Part shown: one piece after another, positions 51,144 through 63,600 of the stretch
Numbering within the stretch: the stretch's first letter is position 1
How the letters are laid out: each line of letters opens with the position of its first letter
Assembly: GCA_008933995.1 (NCBI GenBank)
Contig: WARS01000033.1
Span: forward strand, 7,950,287 to 8,014,286
DNA: 64,000 bases
DNA from: Datnioides undecimradiatus
Lineage: Eukaryota > Chordata > Actinopteri > Lobotiformes > Datnioididae
Reading direction: 5' to 3'
The notes under the pieces: model-generated
What the model saw: only the letters and a program-made list of their open reading frames with translations
Databases searched by the model: none
What the model was told of the DNA's origin: nothing
Program-made: the position numbers and the translations under genes

Positions 51144-51917
51144 CTGCACAATTGAAACATAAAAACAGAACTCAGTGACCAGGTCAGTCGCTGTGTATTT
51201 ATATATAGATGCAGTACACATGTGACTGCAGTCATATGTGTACTGCATCAGGTATGGGAGATACTTATTATTCAAAGGTAATCAGGTAACACGTTATGCA
51301 GAAAGATAGTCTAACCAAGTCAAGTTTTAATGGCACAGCTGGACAACTTGAGGAGAGGAAGCTTGTAAATTGTGTTTTTATCGCACTAGTAATAATGAAA
51401 AATTATAATGACGGACAAGATGTCTCTTATAAAACTGCAAAATTAGCAAGCGCTAATCTCCCTCTGTGACTAATGTGAGGTTTAATGTTAATGGATGTAC
51501 TGATGCTGTTATCAGCGAGAGTCCAAACACAGCAGCGAGACCAGGCACAGCTTCAAGTCTGTAATCAAAAACTATGCATCTCTTTTATCCCTGCAACATC
51601 GTTTATGGCCTTGTCACTCACCTTGACACACTGTGGTAATTTGCCCAGACTGCAGGGTGTGTTATCACAACATGTGGGTGGCTTAAGGCTGTGATTTCCA
51701 ATGGAAAACTTTCAGAAAACACTGATCTTGCATTACCTTTTCTATTGTTTTTATCATATACATATCGGACCAGAATTGATAGTTGCAATATCACAGTTAT
51801 TGTGTTCATCTCGTTATTCTTCCTTCACTCAATTAAATTTCATCATGTCACATCCCTTCATCAAAAACAGCTTTTAATAAATAAATGAATGCACAGTATA
51901 GGATAAGCCCTCTTAGA

Positions 51918-51931
51918 GCGTCCCCTAGTGT
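51918..51931 (-). promoter_or_regulatory. CTCF-like core motif in intron 1 of the stand-alone gene
   Basis: On the minus strand ACACTAGGGGACGC differs at two positions from the strong CTCF core CCACTAGGGGGCGC. It lies about 180 bp downstream of the large exon's donor. Candidate only. Confidence 0.3.
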
Positions 51932-52112
51932 GTTAAATGGATTGTGACATTTGCCCCTGCAGTCAACCTTTGTGTCATTTCTAATTGACGTGAAACTGCA
52001 GGACAACTGGTGGAGAGGAGACTGAGCGGGTAGTGTTGAGATTAGTGTCAATCTTAAAGTGTGACGATATGAGAATGATCCTGTTCTGCTTCGCTATATT
52101 TCAGTGTATTAC

Positions 52113-54644
52113 CTCGTTCGGGGTTGCTGATCTGTTTTTGGTCAGTTCATTACGGTCCAGCGCGCTCCAGCCAGATGTCAGGTAATCTGTGCTCTTGGCG
52201 TTATTCTGCTGCACTGACATTACCGGACTGCAAGGTTTAAGGAACATGAAGTCACTCTTGGACGATTCCGGTGTCAGACACATTTTGTAGCAATAGACCT
52301 GAGGAAGTGCGCCGCTGCTGTTTGCCTCCGCGCAGCCTGACGCGCCTGTGGACATCCGCACGTTCAGGTTGGACTTTTTGAACACCTCTGTGGTGGTGGA
52401 TGTTTCTGAGCGAGAGCAGCAGCAGCAGCAAGAGCCGCTGATGGAGGGGAAGTTGGACTCTCTGTTGGACGGTCTGCCCTTCAGCCTCCGCACTGCAACC
52501 AGGACGATAATAGCCACCAGGAATGTGAAGGAGATTGCGCCCAGAGACACGATTAAGTACAGGGTGAAGTTGGAGCTGTGATGCGGGCTTAGTGACAGGT
52601 CACCCAAATCGGGCTGCGAATCTGGCAGGCTGTCAACCACTGACAGAATGATGGAAACTGTGGCCGAGAGGGGCGGCTGACCATTGTCCTTCACGAGAAT
52701 GACCAGTCTGTGCCTGGTGGGGTCTTTCTCCACGAACTGGCGTATTGTCCTGATTTCGCCCGTGTACAGAGCAACGCTGAACAAGCTCGGGTCCGTTGCT
52801 TGGAGCATTTGATAAAAAAGACGCGAGTTTTGACCTGCGTCTGCGTCCACCGCTCTGATTTTGGTGACAAGGTGACCGGCGTCGACTGATTTGGGCACTG
52901 CCTCGATCGGTGCTGTGCCGTTTTGCGGAACTGGTGACACAATCACAGGTGCATTGTCGTTTTGGTCCAGAATAAAGATATTCACTGACACGTTGTTGTT
53001 CAGAGGCGGAAAGCCGGCGTCCTGAGCTTGGACCGTGATCTGAAAGTTTTTAAGTTGCTCGTGGTCAAAGGATCTCAGCGCGTAAATGTTGCCGTTGTCT
53101 GAGTTTATGGACACGTACGTGGACACGGGCATTCCCTGTATGTCACCCTCTAGTATAGAATAGGAGAGGTACGCATTTTGACCATAATCTGGGTCCAGTG
53201 CGGTCACTGAGCAAATTGAAGCTCCCGGCGCATTATTCTCAGTTAAGTACACAGTATAGGAAGGCTGTTTGAAGTGAGGCGCGTTATCATTCACATCAGA
53301 GACTTGGACTAGAATAGTTTTCCTGGTGAATAAAGGTGGAGAGCCCATATCTCTAGCGGTGAGAGTGATATTGTACTCTGCGACGGTCTCTCTGTCCAGA
53401 AAATCACAAGTTACCAATGTGTAATAGTTTTTAAAGGAGGAGTGGAGCTGAAATGGGATGTGATGGGGGATCTCACAGTCCACGTTCCCGTTTTCACCTG
53501 AGTCTTTGTCCATCACGCTGATCACGGCTATCACCGTTCCCGGGGGCGCGTCCTCCTGCACAGGTGTGGACACTGATGTCAGGATCACCTCTGGAAGATT
53601 GTCATTTTTATCCAGAACGTTCACCAGCACTTTACAGTGGACTGCCACAGCAGAGGGGCCTTTATCTTTAGCCTGGACGTAAATTTCATGCATCCTGGCC
53701 TTTTCATAATCGATCACTCCTTTGACTTTGATTTCCCCAGTGCGCGAGTCAACGCTGAAAAGCTGGCGCACTTTGATGGGAGCGTGGCCACTGAATGAAT
53801 AGGTAATATCAGCATTGGGACCCTCATCTAAATCGGACGCATTGAGTTTTATGACAACGGTGCCCTTGGGTGCGTTTTCAGCCAGCCGCACTCTGTAAAA
53901 CGACTGATCAAACACGGGCGCGTTATCATTTGCATCCAAAACGGTGATATCAATTTGCGCAGTGCCGGATCTCTCCGGCGCGCCCCCATCCACCGCCGTT
54001 AGGACCATTTGATGCGCACTTTGCTGCTCTCTGTCCAGCGGGTTTTGTAAGACTAGTTCTGCAAATTTACTGCCATCACTTCGTGTCTGTATATCCAAAA
54101 GGAAATGCTCATTGACACTCAGCAAATAGGTGCGGAGCGAGTTGGATCCGACGTCCAAATCCTGTGCGCTCTCGAGTGGGAAACGGGATCCTGGCGCAGC
54201 GGACTCAGATATGTCCAGATTAAACTCGGTCCACGGGAAACTAGGAGAGTTGTCATTCACGTCCAGAATTTCCATCTCCACCCTGTACAGCTCCAGAGGG
54301 TTCTCTATGACCACTTGCAGGTGAAAAGAACAGGACAAACTCTGCTCGCATAGTTCTTCGCGATCGATTCTTTCATTGACAAATAAAACCCCATTTTCTA
54401 AATTTACCTCCACATATTGCTTCTTGGCACCTGAGACTATCCGGAATCTGCGCGCAGAGAGCTTGTCCAAATCCAAGCCCAGGTCCTCTGCAATGTTGCC
54501 AACAAATGCTCCATGCTCCAGTTCCTCTGGGATTGAGTAACGAATCTGTCCCCAGACTGCGTCCAAGAAACAAGTGAACAACACAAAACGGCACACTGCA
54601 TGCCATTTCCCATGCAGTCCTCTCTTCGCCCCCTGTGTGTCCAT
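52113..54644 (-). CDS. Stand-alone protocadherin, exon 1 (ectodomain, membrane helix, cytoplasmic part)
   Basis: From the ATG at 54644 (MDTQGAKRG) the exon encodes a signal peptide ending near DAVWG, a mature start QIRYSIPEELEHG, six EC repeats with linkers LDVNDNSPSF, LDANDNAPVF, LDKNDNLPEV, SDVNDNAPHF and LDQNDNAPVI, a membrane helix (LYLIVSLGAISFTFLVAIIV) and a cytoplasmic part with five consecutive cysteines, then VYCYKMCLTPESS. The donor is AACGAG|GTAATA, phase 0. An earlier in-frame ATG at 54698 would add 18 residues before the signal peptide and is less likely. With exons 2-4 the protein has about 992 residues. The large exon is most like the 25-27.7 kb alpha exon (shared YCYKxCLT block). 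Because the donor is phase 0 it could also splice in frame to the alpha constant exons. Nearby database names might be alpha-C2-like or gamma-C-like; I assign none. Confidence 0.92.
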
Positions 54645-56153
54645 CTGTAGGCTGAAGCAATGCCGCAACTCACACCAAAGACTATGTCTGTAGTGCACTC
54701 ATACAAGATTAAGGCAGAATTGTGCAAAATACAGTCTGAAACAAACTTGACATTGGTGGGACTGTAACAGCGACCGCCTGCCCGACAGAAAGAGAGGAGA
54801 GAGAAAGAGATGTGCAAGGGCTACTAGCCTATCTCAGATTAGTGTGCGTTTTGTGTGTCTGTGTGTGCGCGTGTTTATTATTGGCCCTACTGTTCCAATA
54901 GGGAGGGAAACGACATCTGCTCGGATAATCTTTCCTGCCTACTAGCCCGATCAAATTCATGTCACAGTCTCTAGGCTTTGACCGCAGGTCAAACGTGCTC
55001 GATTCAATTTCTTATAAGAGTGTTTCATCATATTGGACTGATATAGTTTAGCATAATCGGATCTAAACAAACCTTCCTGCAGCATATTCACTCTTGCCCA
55101 CGAAGCGGGTGAAAAAAAAGTTACTGTTGTCGACTTTACATTTTTAATGAAGCTAGTTTTATTTTCACTGAATCCAGAGTCATTTATAATACACCACAGG
55201 GTGGTAAAAAGTGAATGAAATTGTCCCTCCAGAGATCTGGAAGAAAAGGCTTCTATTAGAAACTTTTCAAAAAAACATAATATACTTGTCAAAGGAAATC
55301 AGAAGTACGGCTGATTTTTGTTTATTTGTTATTAGAGGAAGTGGAGGATTTAAGTTGAACCTGATCAGAGAAAAAGAAGAGATAATGCCTCAACTTAAAC
55401 CAGCATTAAAGACCTAAACTAATGAAAAAAGAGTGACAGCAGTACTCTAGAAGAATACACAGACTGTGTGAGAGCACTCTCATTAATAAAGGAAAGTCTA
55501 TATATTTCTTATAGAAGCAGTTCCTTACTATAAAATGAATATGGAGTCTCTAAGGAGGAATGTTACAGTGACTCTGTGTAAAGTATGTGTTTGAAGTCTA
55601 GTAAAATCGTCCTCAGGAAGCAGCTCAAACTCCCAGACTTCATCACAGTGCCCTGGCAGGGATTGCACCAGTTTCAAACAGATTTTTTTTCCAGCATATT
55701 TCACTGTATTAATACTCAAATAGAGCAGTTGTATCTGTTTACCATCCACCTCAATGCATGCTCCACCCGTTTGCTCTGAAAAACCCAGTTCCCCTGGTTA
55801 AAAACTGAAAACACAATCTGTCTGCAGGAATGAAACCGCAGCAGATGGTGAGGTTTTCCATGGGCTCATGCTCTTTTTAATTAATGGAATGGAGATTAGA
55901 GGGCATTTTCCCTGGATCATTAGTGAACAGAGGAATTAAGACATTTTGTGAGGAATAATCCCAGGGCTATCCATGTGATGCACATGTGGTTTTCTCTCAG
56001 TGGTCATACTGACCTGCTTTTCACAGCCTAAGTGCATGGCATCACTTACGCACTGCAGAAACTAAGTAGCTGGGATAAGGGGACACAACCACCACATTTA
56101 GGGATCAAAAATACAAAAGAGATTATCTCTCTGTCACTCTCCCTCTCTCTCTT

Positions 56154-56196
56154 GCACACACACACACGCACACACACACACACAAACACATACACA
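56154..56196. repeat. (CA)n microsatellite, interrupted
   Basis: CA units with CGCA and AAACA interruptions, next to CT-rich flanks on both sides. Confidence 0.9.
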
Positions 56197-57713
56197 CTCT
56201 GTCCCTCGCTCCCTCCCTCTTTCTTTCACTCAAGGGCAAAAGTAGAATATCAATCCCTTTGTCTTTAACTACTTTCCAGCTTTAAAACTGTAGGATTAGA
56301 ATAGGTTAGCCCATATTCTGCAGCTTTTAACACTTAAGCGGTTTTAGTTGGAAACTGTTGTGCATTCAGCTCAAATGGAAAAAATGTCTGTCATGTAACA
56401 TATTCTGAGTGCAACTAATTATTCTGAATTCTATTTAACCTCTTGTGAAACACTGCAGATGCTCTGCACCACCTGGTATAAAGAGCCAGCAGCAAACTGA
56501 CAGCGAGGACTTCTCACATGATTGACTGCTATGGTTATGGGGGAAATCGTGGCATCTATTCTCCTGTTTGTCTTGCCGCATAGTATACAAATGCAACTTG
56601 TATGTCTCTGTTACATTAATGAAAGAAGCGCTTTGGTGGAGGAGTGCTAAACAGATAGTATGAGAATTGTTACAAGCACTGTGATTTCCGACAGCCTGCC
56701 GAACAGGGGTTGTGACTGAGACCCTGCTCTAGTGTGGGAGTATGCGAGCTGGTCAGAAAGAAAGTGATGCTTTTAGTTGAGTATCAAATGCACTCAATAG
56801 AACAAATAACATTACCGGGAAAAAAGGGGATTTTTGGCTCCAACTCGGGTATTCTATTTGTAAACACAGATTTTCATTAATAAATTAAGCAATTCAATAG
56901 TCTGCAAAAAATCCATTTGGATATTTCCTCGTGCGCATGGTTGATTGTGTTTATTATTAAAGTCTTTGTTGCACCACAAAAATGTTGTTCCCTTTTCCCA
57001 CAGAGTACGGGGAAAACAGTGAACGAGGGGAATATGAGGAGATGAAAAGTCCTCCGTCCTCATTTAATTTTCACAGAAGCTGTTATGGTGCCAGTATTTT
57101 CATATTTATTATCCTATTGTATAATTTTTACATAGGAACCTACTCTTGTCCCCATGGCCCCTATACATTTTGCAGCAAATGGGTTTTCATGAGGTCACCA
57201 CCCGAGTTATTAAAGCAGGTTCAGTGTTGTTTGTTGAAACTTGACATGAATGTCAGAGGAAAAAGGGACAGCTGAGAGCAGAGCTGTTGTTGGAGTTGTC
57301 ACATGGGGACCTCCTGACACTGCTAGTTGTCTCGGAAAAAAGCCTCTGGAATCATCAACACTAAATTCAAATCCGGGCAAGTCACAGTCATGGAAAAGTG
57401 AAAGGCAGATCTGGTTAAAAGAAAAAAAAAAAGCCTCTTTTTTTCTCACCTACAAATTAATGTGTGCAAGAGGCAACCACCATCACACCGAACAGTCAGA
57501 TTGTGACATGGTGTTGCCATGATATCAACTGCAAACAGTGTGGTTATGCATGCAGGCCTCAGACAGGAGCTGACATATGTGGGTGTCGTGTTTTTTTTCT
57601 TGGCATTTGCTCATTCTACAATGATTATCATGTTTTGAATTAACTTGAAAACTACATTACCACTGGTGCATAGTCTGTGCACTTGGGAAATAAGACCACA
57701 TACACTGAGCATT

Positions 57714-58327
57714 CTCTCTGCTGATGCATTGTGTGTATGTGTTCTAGTGCATAGACATCTGTTGGTGGGTTAATTGTTTAATATCTGGAAAAAAAAAACC
57801 CCAAAAACATTCTCTTGATTTTTGCAAAATAGTTTTTTGGGGAATGTTTTATGCATTCAGTAGATAGCCATTATATAGAAATAAAAGGAAATTCAGCAAA
57901 GGTCATTAGGTGGATCTTAACCGCTAAATCACAGGGGGACCCCTCAAAAATCTATTTATTAACAGTCAGATAATATTTACAACTGCAGACTTGATTCAGT
58001 CTAATATGAATGTTAATTATTTAGTCATAAAACCTTTTATCAGTGACCTGTGGGTCCTCGTGGTTTTACTCATGTCTGCAGACGCACCTCTTACCACCTC
58101 TTACCTCCTCTTATCCACTCAGACCGAAAGAAATGTATGCACCCATCCAGAGCAGACAATGAGGACAATACTGCATATGTGGAAAAAAGGAGCTCTCAAA
58201 ATGCCGACTCAGAGATTACAGAGCAATTCAGGTCACTATGGGATATAAAGCGAGACTAAACAATTAACCCACCAACAAACAGATGTCTCTGCGCTCTAAC
58301 ACACTAACACCATACATCAGCAGAAAG
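57714..58327. repeat. Pair of about 70-bp inverted repeats flanking about 480 bp
   Basis: Left arm 57714-57780 and right arm 58257-58327 are inverted copies. They share CTGCTGATG, AGACATCTGTT and a perfect GGTGGGTTAATTGTTTA (TAAACAATTAACCCACC on the right) with small gaps. The enclosed 480 bp shows no ORF of interest and no obvious terminal motif or target duplication outside the arms. A decayed fold-back element is possible. Confidence 0.7.
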
Positions 58328-60240
58328 ACTGCTGCCGGGTGTGTAGCATGGTCTTCTTTCCCAAGAGGACAGACTGTTAGACAGCCAATTTGAGAAGCTT
58401 CTCCTCTGTTGCTATGATCATTACTTCTGCAGGAAGGAGAGGCAGGCTGCAGACAGGACCGGAGAATGATCTTGACTGAATTTGACGTGCTGTGTTGACC
58501 TGTAACAAAGGCTTGGTACTTATACTTGAGGGTCTTCAGCTATTGTGTTTGCAGTTCTAATCAACAAAGATGTAACTTTATCATTTTAATGCGCCCATTT
58601 ATATACTATTTCTGAAACATATTTCAAAATGTTTCAACTATGACTTTTTGGTCAGTACAAAATGTGACATGGGATGTTTTTAAGAAAATTACACACACTG
58701 TCCCACATGAGCTACAATGAGTACTGCGATGGGTTATTTGGGCCTTTAAGTCAGAGTTGAGAATGCTGCCTATGCAATTTTCATTAAGTCCACTGAATGG
58801 AAACCACTTCATCTTGGGCTGACTTGCAAAGATTACAGGTCCTTTTTGCCATTCGGTGAGCGGTGACTGAGGGTTGTAACTAATTCTTTTTATGATGGAT
58901 TAATGTGTTGTTTTTTTATTTATTGAGTGGTCATTAAATGTCATAAAATACTCATCACATTTTGTTAGAGCCTAAGGCGTGACACCTTATGTCTGTTTCG
59001 TTCAACCAACAGCCCCAAACCCAAGGATGTTTAATTTACATCATATAAAAATAGCGAAAATTAGCAAATTCTAAAATGTAAAAAGCTGAAACAGTCAAAC
59101 TTTGGGACTTTTTGCATGACAGATAACTCAGCAGCTCAAAACACTTGGTGATTCATTTTCTGTCAGTCAACTAATTGTTTTAGCAGATTCACTAGTGGTC
59201 TAGGAAATATTCAGATGCTTTACTTAAAGCCTCTGCACGCCCATTGTAAGCCCACAGAGGTGAGTTTAATTATTTTCTCTGATTAGACCATTTGTCAAGA
59301 CTGTGTTTGCACAGACAGTGCTTGATTCACATCCCCCTCACTCTCCTCCTTGGGTTGTTGCACCTGTATGCGTGGGACAAATGACACCTTTATCATTCTT
59401 AGTACATGAAGTCCTGTGACCTCATGTAAATAAACCCACGGACAGACGGGGCAGAGGTCAGCCACAGGAAACACCTGTCTAGTTGTGTGAGATGTTAGAA
59501 CAAAAGTAGCAATATATCTTTTTCATGGGAGGCATTTACACAAGTCACAGTAGGGAAGGCACAGGTGTACACAATAAAACTAATGATGGCTAAGTTCCAT
59601 TTAGCTGCTGAATTGAGCTATTGATCACGTTGGCACACTGTCATGGCATTTAAGCCATCATTAGAGTTATTAATTATTAGTATTAGTGAAGTTTTCCCAC
59701 GATAACAAACTTAAATGCCTGCTTTGTAGAGGGCATTATTTCCTCGTTACCTACAAGGTGAGTACTTAAAATATTAAATTTCAATCAACAGACTCATTTA
59801 TGCTGGATAAATAAATGGTGTATTATTAAATACGCTTCATGATATTATTCCTCTTGGATTCAAGTGCGGCATTTTACTTTCATGGCTGATCAGTGTAAGG
59901 CTAAATGCAACTATGAATCGTTACAGAAGGTTGTCTAATAGCAGCATTGCAACCTATTATACTGTTTATGGTTTGTATGCCAAGCCTTCCTCAGCCCAAT
60001 AACTAGTGACAAGCCGTTAGATAATTGTACCTAGTGGAGTAAAAGTACAGTATTTACCTTGAAAATGTGATAAAGTACAAGTAGAGTGGCACATAATGAA
60101 TTTCCTCCTGCAGGGAAAGTGGAGAAAACAGCAGAGTAAGTTACTTGTTTAGTTACATTCCACCACGTGGGTTCAGTTAAGTCAAACCGTATCAAAACTA
60201 TGTATATGTACACGTATACACAATTTGCTATACAGGTGGT

Positions 60241-60560
60241 ATGTTTAGGCACACTGCGCGCGAGCCATTTGCTCAGGTGACCTCAATGTGGAAGCCACGC
60301 CCCCTTCTGCGCGTGCGGAAAAAGTTTTGCAGTCACCCAATAAACACGCCAGGAAAAGGAATATGACACCACAGCGCGCGCCAAAGTTAAGTTGTTAGCA
60401 CCACATATGAGTAAATAATATCGGTTTGACTTGAGGTTACGTCAGCGTTATGGAGGCGAGAAGCATTTGAGAACGAGTTTGGGACGGAGAGAGAGGAAAA
60501 GCCGAGGTTAATAACAAGAGTAGGACACCACCGGCTAAGCTAAACACATCAGCGGCTAGC
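60241..60560 (+). promoter_or_regulatory. CpG-rich promoter and 5' UTR of the divergent gene
   Basis: A sharp local rise in CpG in otherwise AT-rich DNA (GCGCGCGAG, CACGCCCCC, GCGCGTGCGG, AGCGCGCGCC). It contains a CCAAT box within CACCCAATAAACACG near 60337 and GC-rich boxes, and leads into a purine-rich leader and the ATG at 60561. It is typical of a TATA-less housekeeping-type CpG promoter. Confidence 0.65.
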
Positions 60561-60650
60561 ATGAACCACGCGACACCTGTGGACCCCCCCGCTGCAACCT
60601 ACGCATCATCACCCAGTCAGAGTCTGCTCTCACCTTCAGTTCTTTTAATG
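60561..60650 (+). CDS. First coding exon of an unrecognised plus-strand gene (continues beyond the window)
   Basis: ATG at 60561 in the context GCTAGCATGA opens 30 codons (MNHATPVDPP, then AATYASSPSQSLLSPSVLLM) that end exactly at a strong donor, AATG|GTGAGTAAAG, in phase 0. The Pro/Ser-rich N terminus shows no domain. Direction is opposite to the protocadherins, so this gene marks the 5' border of the cluster. I could not find a convincing second exon in the remaining 3.3 kb, so intron 1 probably extends past the window. Reading through the donor gives a 60-residue ORF that should not be taken as the protein. Confidence 0.6.
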
Positions 60651-63600
60651 GTGAGTAAAGCGCTCTTTCATCATAACTTTGCTGCTCCTCTGATGTGCTG
60701 TTCAACCGTCAACTTTGTCGCTGTCCATGGTCTTGAGACGTGAATGTAATAATAATAATAATAATAATATTGGAGTGTGTTTTGTGATTGATTTGCTTGT
60801 TTATTCTGGTTTGATCACAGTGTCCTTCATAGGAGAACAGTTTGGTAATTCCTCCTGGGTCAACAGCCTCTAAGCTCTCCCATAAATCTTTTTGAGACTT
60901 TTGTGCTTGACCCTGTATAAAATTACATTGAGGGAGATGGGTACACCTATCTGAAACCAGTCTGATACAAGAGCTATGAAAAATGTTCTTTACCATGCAA
61001 TACTGAGAGGTACAGAATTAAGTTTACTCTCACTGATTTAAAGGAGACCCTGAAATAACCACAAAGCTGAATCAACAAAAACTAAATATTACTTTGAATT
61101 TTAGATTTATTGCTGGTTTGGTGTATTGTATTAGTTGTAGTTAGGTGTATTTAATAACCTGGCAACACATTTGATGCCTGCCACTCACATTTTCCTCAGT
61201 CAAGCCTAAAAATATTGTTTTGAACTTAGTTGCAGAAGGTTCAGTCTTTTCAATGTGCTCAAATACTTAATGGTTGCGTCAGCATTTAAATTTGACTTGT
61301 TTTTCAATGCTGTATTCACATTTCAGCAGCCTGCTTTTTTCGTTGTTGGGCACTTCGATATCTCCCCTCATCCTCTTTGAACCCAAACCTATTATTATGT
61401 GAGCCCTCTGCAGAGTGCACTCCTCTTATGTCAGACAATCAATAACTGGCAATTGTCAACCAAGCATACCTAAGTGAAGTCTTTTTCTTTCCTGAGCACT
61501 ATCGTGCCTTCAGCAACGCAGCTTTCAATGTCTCTGAAGTGTGACTTGCCACTTCGACTTGTTCATGCCAGTGCTTCAGTGCAAACAAACTAAGATCCTG
61601 ATAGTCAACACAGGTTATGGTTGGTTTGAAGTTCTAACACACAAAAAAACAAATCACTTCCAGCGCAGTGAGCAAGGACTGTAATGGTGGTCATGAACTG
61701 CATATGATTGGAATCATGGTTAATTTACACCTATTGGTAAAAGATTACAACTTTTTAGGTTTTTACTGTAGGCATCCCACAAATTAGACATTTTAAAATG
61801 AAGCTGCACTAGTGAACTCAGAATGTTTCTGACTTTAGTTTAATGGCACTATTGCATTACAGCTTTGTGTTATCATAGTATATCACCGTATATAACATCA
61901 TATCTTCACAATGCGCGTGTTTCATGTATACTGTGATGACCTATCTTGGTGATCTGTATGAAACAAACAATGAAATCCATGTGTTGTCTTCTGTGTTGGT
62001 CTTTTTATATTAAGCAAGGAATCGGACAACCGTTCTAAAATAATCAGCAACGCAATGTGTTTTTGACCTTTGCTTTCATCAGTGAATCAGTTAGCATTGG
62101 CGATAAGAGGGAAAGAGGGCTTTGAAGAAAATTGCATTCTGTAGGATATCCTGAGTGTGATAAAAATGCTGTAGCACAGAACAACAAGCTGATAAACCCT
62201 ATCTCAAAACTTTACAAGAACAGCTCATGTTCAAGTTTGCAGACAAGCTTTGCACTAAATATATTGCAAAAACAAACACAAACAAACAGTGCAAATCAAA
62301 CATAAAATAAGAAATTACAGTAAAGAACACAGTAGCAGTAGAAATTGTAAGAGTAGCCTTGATATATGGACTAATATCAGTTGATTAATAAAAACTTCAG
62401 AGCTTCAGAAGACCATAACACATTTATATTATAGGCACTGATTCACTGATATCTGTGCTTCTAGCTTGGGGATCAGAGCAGCGCGCATATTCCTCTTAAT
62501 GTGGAGAAGTAATTGGCAGTTTATGTAGGTAACAGGCTGTGATTGCATTGCCTCTTTTTGTGGCTACCCAGTGACCAATGCAAACAGTACTGCGCCCGAA
62601 ATTCGCTTTGTTATGACTAATGCACCACATGAAGTGCTTCACCTATGTGTTCTATATAATGTTGTACTGATTAACTTTTGGAAGAAACCTCACAGCCTCT
62701 GTGTTTGGCCACAGACTTGTGGTGCTGTGTGTTCACATCATGCTGCTCTGCACCATCCAGACGACAACATGATTGCCGGGGAAAGCAGGTTCTTCATTTG
62801 TTGAGCTATTGTTGTCATGCATCACTGTGCTCGGCACAGCTGTTTCAGGGCAATGCGACTGGCGCTGTGACTGGCTGAGAGCATATTTATTAATCACCAC
62901 ACCTTCCAATCTACACTCTATTTTACCCCAGAATGCCAGCATTATTTGTGCTCTTTGATGTACTGACTGTAAATGTGTTTTAGCTCACAATGTTGCCCAT
63001 TAGTGCTGCTAATACTGGTCCAAACTTTGGGCATTTTGCACTGGTGCACCCTCATGAACCAAAATAGCAGGTTTGCTCGAAGACGCCCACACAGTCCGAG
63101 AACCAGAGACCTACCACTTTGAGCTTGCTGTTGCATGATTAAAATAGAGCCCTGAGTTGGTGACCTGCATGCACTGAATCAAAATAACTCAGAAACACTT
63201 TACAATAATGTTGTGGAAGAAAAAGTGTGATTTATTAAGAAGTGGTTGCAATGACACCTGTTTGCTATGTACATGTTTGCTATGCTTAGCATGGTTAATA
63301 TTGGGCCTGATATGGTCCAGAAGATCAAATCAGTGCATCAATGTCCTACTTCCAGTGTGCACATTATATTCTACTAATGATTACTGTTCAACCATACAAG
63401 CTGCTTGAATCTATGGTTTACAATATGCTATGAGCAAAACATTATATATTGTTACACGTCTCTAAAACATGACAAATGTATGAGCGATGGTGACAATTAG
63501 TTAACCACCACTGCTTTTGATCTGGGATCACACAATCTCATCAAAGTGTAACATCCTAAAATTGATTGTTTGTCATTGTGTTTTAGCTGTCGTTCCTGTC

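Larger units (their letters stand above)
54699..60240. other. Intergenic DNA between the stand-alone protocadherin and the divergent plus-strand gene
   Basis: No gene supported. The promoter of the stand-alone protocadherin must lie at the left end (about 54.7-55.0 kb), but I cannot point to a specific element. It contains a CA microsatellite and a pair of 70-bp inverted repeats at 57.7 and 58.3 kb. Confidence 0.6.
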
